Shown one piece after another: positions 1 to 8,142 of a DNA stretch of 29,309 nt. Under the pieces are notes generated by a model. That model saw only the letters and a program-made list of their open reading frames with translations, was not told the origin of the DNA and searched no databases. Made by a program: the position numbers and the translations under genes. The DNA is from Lenisia limosa (Eukaryota > Breviatea): NCBI GenBank assembly GCA_001655205.1, contig LPNZ01001712.1:1-29309 (forward strand), read 5' to 3'. Position 1 is the first letter of the stretch; each line of letters opens with the position of its first letter.

Positions 1-38
1 CCTCCAATGCTGTTTCTTGGCCCGTTTTCATGTTTCAG

Positions 39-2034
39 GACCCACTGCTTCCTGCGTTGACGGACCTTCAAGACGAACTGGCGGACCAGTACCAAATAAT
101 GCGCAACTTCTCATTCTACCCCAACGACGAACTTGAGGTGGGTATTGCAGGTTTCAACTTACCCTCCAGTCCCTCATCCCAGCCTTCCGGGAAAAATTAG
201 ATCGTCGGAGTCATGCCCTTGTTTTGGTGTCTGCAAAGCGCCGCCGTATTCTCCTCAAAATGCAGTGTATTTCAGCGTTCACCTCCGGTCGTGTCTTTCA
301 TCACATGGAAAAACCTGAGTATGACGCTTTCTGTTTCTTTTGTAAGTAACTACTTAGGACCGAGCCAGAACCCTCAGCCTCAGCAGTACGCGGGGGCTTA
401 CTTGTTGATGGGTTGTTCTGTTGCCTTTTCTTGCATTCCACTTAATGACAGAGGGATATTCAGAGGCCATTTGATATTTTTCTCACCTGCAGGCGGTGGA
501 CTTCAAGGAAATTGACGATTTGTTGGCAGAGACCGTCGGCTTCTCACCGCATATCCAGTACATCACTGAGTACATGGTGGGTTTCTGTCTTCATTGAGCA
601 TTCATAACTGTTTAGCTGCGCAATATGAAAGACACAGAAGAAGTCCAAGAACTCCGACTCTCGATCAAGGTTTGGTTCGGGTGTTTCTTATGCTTCACAA
701 CTACGGTTAAGGTCCGAAAAAAGACCTAATTTTTCAATAGATAATAATCGATAGTTTACTGGTCTTTTTCCGGACCTTAGGTAAGAATCATATGATATGA
801 TATTTATGATATGATATTTGTGTTTCTTCTTGGTCTCTTAATTAACTCCATTGCTCCTGCTCTGTTAATGCTCAGGCTGAGCTCAGAGACTGGGAAAGAG
901 ACTTCAATCGTCGACATGAGAGAAAACGTGAGCCCCAAACTATTTCCTGTCTCGCTTCAATTCCCCTTGACCACTCAGCCACGGCCTCGGACAAGAAGGC
1001 TGACCTTGAATTTGTGAAGGCCTTCAGGTGGGTGCCAGATGACTAGGCCGTTCTGATTGAACAGGGTCTTCAAGCTTGTGACCGCGGAGATCAATTCACG
1101 ACAGGCCCCCAAGGCTGTATCACCCGTGGAAAGCCAGCACGAAACACAGGAGGTTGCGGTGGACCAGCTTGGAGGTGAGCACTGCTGGCGGCTGACTTGA
1201 TCAGGGCTGGATCTTCTGGAGAGAGCTCGTGGAGCGGTGGACAACGCAGAGGGTAATGGGCTTGATGAAGCTGAAATTGCTCTGGCCGAAGTAAACCTGT
1301 GCCGGAAAGAGATGAAGAACATCATCAGAGCCGTGAAGGTTCGAGTTGATGTGACATTTTGCTCATACCCCAATAATGTGAATGAAGGGCTCTTGGTGGT
1401 GGCAGTGTTTTTTGTCTTGTTCTTGTCCTTCTTGTCTGATTTGTACTGGATTCCATAGCACATCATCTACACCTCTATCCCCGTACCTTGCGGCATTCTT
1501 TGGACTGATTGTGCAGGCCATGCCGGATGTGTACGGTCGCAACGATGTCAAGGTCTTGTTTAACCAGCTCAACCAGCTGAGCATACTGAGGGAACAGGCT
1601 GTTGCTTTGGTTCGAGGGAATTGAATGATGCAGGGGGTGCCAACGGAAAGTGATTCGGAGATACTCATGTCCTATAGGTCCGAATAGCTGGGAAGGCCTT
1701 GGGACAAAAACCCATCATTGACTCCACCCCCGACACTCCAAATGAGGTTTGCAGGGGCCAGCTATGCAAATTTCAATATGAATGTAAATAATAAGACTAT
1801 GTTTTCCATGCAGATGTTTTTCCGCTTGTCTCCTGCTGCGACTGGCCTGGGCTTTGTTTGTGTTTTTGTTTTCAACCCTTGTGTGTTGTCAGCCAACNNN
1901 NNNNNNNNNNNNNNNNNNNNNNNNNNNNNNNNNNNNNNNNNNNNNNTTAGTCTCCAGCCACATCCCCGCGGGCGATGCCGTCGGTCCCTTCCCTTCCGTC
2001 GGATGATGATACTTCCGACTCCCCTGCGACTTGA
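39..2034 (+). CDS. 3' part of an unrecognised protein with an Sld2/FAM13-like C-terminal motif (5' partial)
   Basis: I do not recognise this gene securely. Phase-consistent exons are 39-137, 170-226, 493-576, 616-669, 876-927, 979-1027, 1065-1174, 1205-1338, 1517-1609, 1678-1746, one from 1814 running toward the gap, and 1951-2034, ending in TGA. The 5' end lies left of the window. The protein is helical and charged. The most telling stretch, spread over exons 616-1027, reads AELRDWERDFNRRHERKP followed by TASDKK, which resembles the W-E-x-x-F...RKP-x-x-D segment shared by Sld2-type replication proteins and the C-terminus of FAM13 proteins. This is a motif resemblance, not a proven family assignment. 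A Pro/Ser/Asp-rich tail (PSLPSDDDTSDSPAT) closes the protein. The last exons are uncertain because an assembly gap (1898-1946) lies between them, and a further open exon at 2153-2200 could be an alternative end. Confidence 0.6.
708..779. repeat. Near-perfect inverted repeat inside an intron
   Basis: Two 19-nt arms, 708-726 and 761-779, are reverse complements at 18 of 19 positions (TAAGGTCC...AAAGACC), separated by a 34-nt AT-rich loop. The element lies wholly within the 670-875 intron and could form a stable hairpin in the pre-mRNA or be the remains of a small foldback transposable element. No target-site duplication is obvious. Confidence 0.8.
789..820. repeat. TATGATATGATATTTA tandem, one of several ATATGATAT-type motifs in introns
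   Basis: A 15-16 nt AT-rich unit is present twice here. Very similar TATGATAT/ATATCATA strings recur in introns of unrelated genes at about 3180-3215 (MAU2), 10268-10312 (XdhC), 12080-12140 (GCP2), 14158-14170 (GCP2) and 28701-28715 (giant coiled-coil gene). Confidence 0.5.
1898..1946. other. Assembly gap (N run)
   Basis: Unresolved bases between two exons of the left-most gene. One or more splice sites are hidden here. Confidence 0.99.
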
Positions 2035-2320
2035 TTGTTTCTTTTTATTGTTTCTAGGCTTTGAATGTGAGGAGGCCGGTTTTGTTTTGATTGTTAGTCT
2101 AATTTATTTCTTCCTATGTTTGGAAGACTATCACATGCTATTTCTCATTTAGGAAGAGGTGATCAGATATGCCAGACTCTTCGACTCTTCTGCCGGATAG
2201 AGGGGTACTTTTATTAGTATGTGTTTTGTAAGCATCTTTGTTTGCTTGGGGGTTATACATCAAAACTAAAACAAGCAACCACTAAACATAGTAGACCATG
2301 ATACACATTTATTATACAAC
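2035..2320. other. Convergent intergenic spacer with a possible extra exon
   Basis: This T-rich spacer lies between the 3' ends of the left-most gene and MAU2. A candidate exon at 2153-2200, preceded by TTTCTCATTTAG, is open for 16 codons (EEVIRYARLFDSSAG, then stop), so the left-most gene may end there in some transcripts. On the minus strand an AATAAA (plus-strand TTTATT, 2308-2313) lies just beyond the MAU2 stop and could be its polyadenylation signal. Confidence 0.4.
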
Positions 2321-5300
2321 CTAGATATTGACATTTGGGTTTGAAACTTGTGCCTGAGCAATTGATCGGTGGGGAATTTTCAGGGAATTTGAGGCTTCCT
2401 GAAGAGTCAAACAAGTCCTCACCAAACTCAAACACATGACCCCCCGCCTCACGATCAATTTCTGAACTAGCGGAGCGTTAAGATTGAGGGCATTGATTTG
2501 GTCGTCAATTGCCTGATCAACTTGGAGGAGAGATTCCTGAAATGCCTTTTCCTCAGCTCCCGAGGCCATTGCTAAGGGGTGACACTAATTGCTTGGGGTG
2601 TTGCGATTGTGTCTCCAACCAACCAAGCTTGAGCCTGATGATCATCCTTTGCGAGAGAAGCCCCTGATTTGGAGGAATAGAATCGAAAACCGTCTTCACT
2701 GCAGCCTTCATTTCATTAATCTGGCTCACTCATTTCTCACCAACCTCATCGCCCCGTTTTGTGTGTGCTTCGGCATACGCAATCATAGTTACATTGAACA
2801 AGGGGTGGTGTAAAGTCTCGGCGTTACTTGCTAATTGCGCTGCAGAGCGGAGGGAACCACTGTGGTGTTAGATTCAGTTCAAAGTGGTCACATTCTTATC
2901 CCTCCATCCAGCACCAGAATTCAGCCTACACTGCGGCTTTTGCGTCAGTTGAGCGTTTGAGCTGCATGATGCCCTTTCCAACTTCACAGCATGCTCGGAA
3001 GGCATGTGACTGCGTTGTCAGTCTTTGCATATGAGATGCAGTACTTGACCATCCACCATTTGCAATAGTATTGGTGTGCGAAAGAAGTAGGCAGCCAACT
3101 TACTGGGTCATCAGGATTCACCAAAGAATCGTAATTCTTAACTTGGGTATGGTAGAACTCAGCCTAAACGGTAATATATAATATCTATGATATTTGGTAT
3201 ATTATATTGATAAAACCAAAAACTGTGTACCCCCCCTCTCGCCAACGTCTTCGAAATTAGCGATGGCTGAAACAGTGGCTGAAAAGAGAACGTTGGTTAA
3301 AAGAGCCTTATCACTGTCCATGTTGTCTGCTGTCTAAAATGGATTAGTACTTGGAGTCAATCACCAAAGTTCAGTAACAAACCTCCCAGATATCCGAAAG
3401 AATCGTCTGTGCCTGGTGCGGCTGGTTAAGAAGCTCTTGGAAGAAGCTCTAAATATATGAAAATAAACCGACACGGAAAGAACAATCACTTATCACAAAA
3501 CCATACGCTTGTGATTGCATAAGAAACCGCGTTAGCAGCGGCACAAGACGGGTAGGCTTGAACCATTCCATGGGCTGAGGTAAGGTGCTAAAAGGATCAA
3601 ACTTGTTGCAATACAGCGTAACCAAGCCTCCCTTTCCCCTACTTCAGCAGCCGAATAAAAGTCAGTGCTGGCACAGCAAAGGTCTGCCATGATGATATGA
3701 CTAAACAATAAGAATGGCAACAGGTCAAGATTAGCCCCCCCCCCCNNNNNNNNNNNNNNNNNNNNNNNNNNNNNNNNNNNNNNNNNNNNNNNNNNNNNNN
3801 NNNNNNNNNNNNNNNNNNNNNNNNNNNNNNNNNNNNNCTGAAAAGATGAATCAAACAATAGATACAATATGTAGAGATGAGAAATAAAACAATGTATCTG
3901 ACCAAAGCCGTCCACATCATCACGCTTATAAGATTGATACCCAAAGCTGTCCACATCATCACGCTTATAAGATTGATACCCAAAGTTAGTGACGATAACT
4001 TACGATTGGAAGGCGCTATTTCGGGAACTAAAAAATTAGTGAAGAAAAACAGAAGCATGGGAAGAGATCATTTCCGATCTTACGTTCGATATACTTGAGG
4101 GAGGTTGTCAAGATTTTGATTGCCTTTGGGAACTCGGAACCCTGTCGAGCCAACAAGGCTTGAATAACGTCAACCAGAAGCAACCTGGGCAGTCAGGTAA
4201 TTCAAAAAGGACCAGTCAAGTCAAAACGCCAATTACAATGCCTGTGGATGAAGCCATGAGTAAGTCGGGCATTTCAACAAGAGAACATCAGGCCTATTCG
4301 CTCTCAGATGTCTGTTGGCATAGTCACGAGCCATGCTGATGGACCCGGATCTGAACAGTTAATTCAAACTCATCAGGTATCAAGGCCTCCCACCTTATAT
4401 GAGTGACTGCAACAAGGCAATGGTAGTGCAGCGTAAGGTACGCGATCTGAGCAGTTAAAGATGCCAAAAGGAGATCAAGTGCCATGTTATTACCTACTGT
4501 TTCTTGGGGGAGGTTTGATTTGACACCTACACAGGTAAGTTAAAGAGGAGGTGAATAATTTTAATCACGAACCAATAATCTGAAACTCCAAACAAATGAA
4601 AAACAAAAAAAACAAGCAACAACAAACACGAGCAACCAACGCTAAAACTAGACAAAAACCAGATGAACAAGCCTGAGCCAGCCTTTGAAGAGTCCCACCA
4701 CCGCTCCATCACCCAAAATAAAAAGATATGAAATAAAGTGAAAGTTTGTTCCGCGCACATTTTGAATGAATTGAGTTCATTCGCATGAGACTCTTGTCGA
4801 AGTCGTCAACAGAGCCAGTTGTAAGATAAACATGATGGCGTGCGAAAAGGAATACAAGCTTGAAAGTTAGATACTGAAGGGAGACGAGGGGGAGTTAGAC
4901 ATTATTTCCAGCTCACCGCGATATCAAGGAGTTTCTGACTGAACGCGTCAACAACCCCCTTCTTTAGGACTTCATGGGCCGCACAATGGTCCCTGAAACC
5001 TGTCATTGTCGAACAGCAATGATGGAAGGAGAAAGCCCCACTCACTTTTGTTCAAGAAGCAGGACTGCTTGATCAAGACGAAACTTGGCTGTTGTCTCAA
5101 AGTGCTTTCTGTACCAGTAATGCAATTTGTTTAATGAAAGAGTTTTATATTTGTTAAATTGAAAGAGTGCAGATATGATGATAGTTTGATGACTTTAGCC
5201 CAACCTTTTGACCGACTCGTTCTCCGCAGTTTCCAGTACTGATAAGGCTTCCTTGCTGTGATCACTCTTTTGATCCGGAACTGCGGTGAGAGCTGCAGCA

Positions 5301-5628
5301 AAGAGGGAGCACTTCCGATAGAACTGATCCTCATCTTTAGGCTGACGAGATAAATGGCGGTTTTGAAAAAAATATCCGTTACCTTCACACCAGCCAGAGC
5401 TGGACTATTCAAAATATCCAATGCAAGGTGGAAGAGCTTGGGAGCACTATTGGGATGGAAGAGAAGACATTCAACGGCTCGAAGGTGGGAATCAACAATT
5501 TCCTTCTCAGAAAACTTTCCTGACGTATTTTCAACAGATAAAAACGTATGAACTGCACGAACAATGTCTCCAGAGACGCGAAATCCCTCAGCAAGAGCCC
5601 ATATCCGCTCTAATAAGGTAACTTCCAT
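2321..5628 (-). CDS. MAU2: MAU2/Scc4-type cohesin loading complex subunit
   Basis: Nineteen exons (5383-5628, 5205-5341, 5046-5108, 4917-4992, 4759-4873, 4394-4496, 4237-4350, 4084-4184, 4004-4027, 3643-3700, 3507-3587, 3383-3446, 3231-3332, 3104-3163, 2930-3009, 2745-2859, 2624-2720, 2453-2571, 2321-2398) join in phase to about 610 residues, close to human MAU2 (about 613). Seen in order: LLERIWALAEGFRVS and VDSHLRAVECLLFHPNS near the N-terminus, VTHIRSGSISMA, YSWLHPQALLLLVDV, NLISSWQTFAVPALTFIRLL, SLVNPDDPSHAFRA, and FDSIPPNQGLLSQ near the C-terminus. These align by eye, in order and spacing, with the TPR superhelix of animal MAU2. Known role: MAU2 wraps the N-terminus of NIPBL/Scc2 and helps load cohesin on chromatin. 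The ATG at 5628 sits where the family N-terminus begins. The gap at 3746-3837 and a 39-nt duplication both fall inside one intron, and phase is kept across it. A retromer VPS35-like solenoid was considered and is less consistent. Confidence 0.78.
3746..3837. other. Assembly gap (N run) beside an 11-C homopolymer
   Basis: Unresolved bases inside the 3701-4003 intron of MAU2. The left flank is a run of 11 C (3735-3745). Coding phase is preserved across the intron, so no MAU2 exon needs to be missing. Confidence 0.97.
3904..3981. repeat. 39-nt direct tandem duplication in a MAU2 intron
   Basis: Two adjacent 39-nt copies, 3904-3942 and 3943-3981, differ at one position (C/T at the sixth base). 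Both are within the 3701-4003 intron by the spliced model. The unit length is a multiple of three and both minus-strand frames through it are open, so an in-frame coding reading exists but is not needed by the homology model. Confidence 0.9.
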
Positions 5629-5832
5629 TGATTATATCTATAAAATGTAATAATAATCTGTTCTTATCGGCAAAATATAGGACCTATTTTAAAGGTTTGT
5701 TTTCGGTTTCATAGTCTAATCAAAAGTAATCATATATATGCTTTGTTCAACTGTCTTTCTCAACCTTTTGCTCCCTTTTCGCGTTGGAGAGCTTATAAGT
5801 ATATAAATAATATATATCATTAGTTTTATCAG
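5629..5832. promoter_or_regulatory. Divergent intergenic region between MAU2 and the small plus-strand gene
   Basis: This AT-rich stretch carries TATA-like strings (TATATCTATAAAATG near 5634-5648, TAAGTATATAAATAATATAT near 5795-5817). It separates the MAU2 start on the minus strand from the first recognised exon on the plus strand, so it should hold both promoters. Part of it may also be a 5' exon or intron of the plus gene. Confidence 0.35.
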
Positions 5833-6635
5833 GAAAGAGCGGCTCAACCCGTTTGCAACCAGAATCCCACTCCATTATGGTTAGCTACAGCTCTTCATTC
5901 TTCGCCTTTGCTTTGCTCATTTTGAATAGGATTTTAAGGGCCAGCAATTAGCGGACAGACTCAACAGAATAATTATCTGGCTGTTTTCTGTAAGAGGGAG
6001 TGGGGNNNNNNNNNNNNNNNNNNNNNNNNNNNNNNNNNNNNNNNNNNNNNNNNNNNNNNNNNNNNNNNNNNNNNNNNNNNNNNNNNNNNNNNNNNNNNNN
6101 NNNNNNNNNNNNNNNNNNNNNNNNNNNNNNGCCTGATTGTTTCTTCTCTTGTGGGTGATAATCTAATGCCAACATCTCAAAAAATGCGTCCCTGACATAT
6201 CAAGGATTCTAGTGTTTTCTACACTGTGAATATTCTTATTATTATTTTCAAAAGCCGCGTTGTAACTCGTTTTCAGGTCGTTCTTCCCGACTGGCCCTTC
6301 CTCAACCGCAACCCCGTCAAATTCATGCCCACTGTCAAGCCGGAAGTAGTTGGGTGGTAATGGAATCATAAATTTCAGCCTGTTAAAATGGCAGAATAAT
6401 AATTCTGCTTTTAACACATTATGAGGTTTTGCGAACTCACTCTTCACATTTCACTTTTTTTTTGTCCTAAATATACTGACTAACTGGTATTCAATAATGT
6501 TAACTTCTTCGACAGGAATACTCATATTGTCCCTATTCCTATTAAACACTGAGTAACATTAATGTTACTTCTTTTTAGGATGAAGACGAAGATGGTATCC
6601 CAACTCCACCCAAAACTTGGTTTGGTTTCTTTTAG
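5833..6635 (+). CDS. Small unrecognised protein gene, interrupted by a gap
   Basis: Not recognised. Three plus-strand pieces look coding. 5833-5879 follows TTTTATCAG and reads RLNPFATRIPLHYG. 6277-6345 follows TTTTCAG and reads PDWPFLNRNPVKFMPTVKPE. 6579-6635 follows CTTTTTAG and reads DEDEDGIPTPPKTWFGFF, then stop. The last two are phase-compatible (0/0). The first ends in phase 1 before the gap at 6006-6130, so at least one exon is hidden there, or the first piece is 5' leader. No clear start codon is assigned. The Pro-rich, acidic short C-terminus suggests a small structural protein, but no function can be named. A weaker minus-strand open frame (6163-6447) overlaps the middle exon. Confidence 0.4.
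6006..6130. other. Assembly gap (N run)
   Basis: Unresolved bases within the small plus-strand gene. One of its exons is probably lost here. Confidence 0.99.
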
Positions 6636-7057
6636 TGTACTTTTTCTTATTTATTTCTTTCTAAGTTAACAAAGGTAGTTATGGTGAAGCTTATTTTTTG
6701 AATTACTTGACATTGTCATTATTTGCTATACAAAGGATCATGGTCCTCCTACAATGCCCTTCACTAACTGCTCACAAGAGTGCAAGAATTGAAAAACAAA
6801 ATAACATGAATGTCCAGCATTATGTGTGGTGGTACAATACTATATTAAAATAGAACCGAGACATCTAAGAAACGAAAAAACAAACAAATTAAGAAAAATG
6901 AAACACTTCACCTAAGCAGTCGCAGACTTAGGGACAGATCCCTGCTGGATGAGCAAAGTGCAACAGAATGCAACCAACGATTACACTCTCTCTTCTAAAA
7001 TACAAAGACAACCAGTATTATGGTATAAAAGCATGTGAGTGATATAAAAGTTGCCCG
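6636..7057. other. Convergent intergenic spacer, nothing recognised
   Basis: AT-rich sequence between the 3' ends of the small plus gene and U2A'. I see no open frame with supporting splice sites and no convincing structured RNA. Confidence 0.6.
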
Positions 7058-7943
7058 TCATACAGGAACGAAAGTTCTTGAGTTGGTGGCCTTGGCGTGG
7101 GCCACAGCCTCCTGGATAGACATATTGGCAAACATGTTGTTGGCAACTGCTCTTTCCTAAGAGGTCAGCAACTGTCCCCGTTTCATATGTATTATTGTTA
7201 AAAAATGTATTTAGGGCTCAATTTGATCCATAGTAATCCAAAATTCAGATTTGGACTACTCTCAACATTAATTTCTACTGGCCACTTAATGATGGGGAAT
7301 GTGAAGCAAAAGCATCAAACCCGATCAAACCTTGGCATCAACACGCTTGAAGTCAAGACACACCAGCTAAACTGTTAAATGCTCTACTCTGAGAGAAAAT
7401 TGAACATACTTCCCTTTATAACACTAAAACCAACCGAGCGGAGAACGTAAATGGTGAAAAGGCGATAATTGGGAAGACGAGCGACACCATTTTCAAGAAG
7501 AGAGAGCACCTTAAGGTTTTCAAGATTAGAAAGGTTCACAATCTCGTCAAGATTGGACACTCTGTTGTTTGTGAAGATAAGGGTCTCAAGATTGGGGATG
7601 TATTCGTCTAAATTAAGAGTGAGATTAAGATCAAAATAATAAAATAACCTACGAAGATCCTTTGCAACGCTGGCAACACGGTTATTACAAAGATAGATGT
7701 TTTTCAAAAGGTTGAAGCGGGGAATATTAGCCACCTTGCGAATAGCGTTGTTAGAAAGATCAATACTATCAAACTGATCCTACAGGGAGTTAATTAAGCC
7801 ACAACAAGTCTCAAAAATACCTGAGTAATTGCAAGATTCTCGATTAGCTGGATACCATTGTCACGGAGATCAAGCTCACGAAGACCACAGGGGTTTGTGA
7901 AAGCCGGGGCATCCTTGACAAGATCTGGAGTCAACCTCACCAT
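7058..7943 (-). CDS. SNRPA1: U2 snRNP protein A' (leucine-rich repeat protein)
   Basis: Five exons (7821-7943, 7653-7779, 7435-7607, 7331-7366, 7058-7156) splice in phase to 185 residues. The order of features matches U2A': an N-terminal MVRLTPDLV, then leucine-rich repeats RELDLRDNGIQLIENL and DQFDSIDLSNNAIRKV, further repeats with NLETLIFTNNRVSNLDE and LKVLSLLENGVARL, the LRR-cap NYRLFTIYVLRS, and CLDFKRVDAKERA, equivalent to the VLDF..V...ER signature. In the family, U2A' binds U2 snRNA stem-loop IV together with U2B'' and is part of the U2 snRNP that recognises the intron branch point. The protein ends soon after the cap (TFVPV), without the roughly 70-residue tail of the 255-residue human protein. 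It is divergently arranged with the XdhC gene, about 200 nt between start codons. Confidence 0.92.
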
Positions 7944-8142
7944 TATGATTTAGTCAAAATACAAAAGGAGTGAAGAGTGGTACTTAAAATATGCCCTTAA
8001 GGTGCTAGAAAAGAGGAAAATGAATCCTAAAAATTTTCACAAAAATACCAAAAACTGTGGTACTTATATCGATTAGGCGGAAAAAAAATTATAAAAGCGA
8101 GAAACAAAGACAAAGAATCAATTGCTTAAGAGAGAATTGAAG
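7944..8142. promoter_or_regulatory. Divergent promoter region between U2A' and XdhC
   Basis: This 199-nt AT-rich gap between two divergent start codons must serve both genes. An A-rich tract followed by TTATAAAAGCG (about 8081-8099) is TATA-like and lies about 45 nt upstream of the XdhC ATG. No other known element is visible. Confidence 0.4.

Noticed and set aside
3904-3981. CRISPR-like or satellite repeat array
   Set aside because: There are only two adjacent copies with no spacers, inside a eukaryotic intron.
3532-4058. Minus-strand frames running through the N run at 3746-3837
   Set aside because: They are open only because N codons cannot be stops. MAU2 phase joins 4004 directly to 3700, so this stretch is intronic.
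4527-4760. 77-codon minus-strand frame rich in Phe, Leu and Val, resembling a membrane segment
   Set aside because: It lies in the T-rich MAU2 intron between exons 4759-4873 and 4394-4496. The hydrophobic look comes from T-rich codons.
2321-5628. Retromer VPS35-like or ciliary TPR (CFAP46-like) solenoid
   Set aside because: The first impression came from the helical-repeat character. Once all exons were joined, order and spacing of motifs followed MAU2 end to end, including total length.
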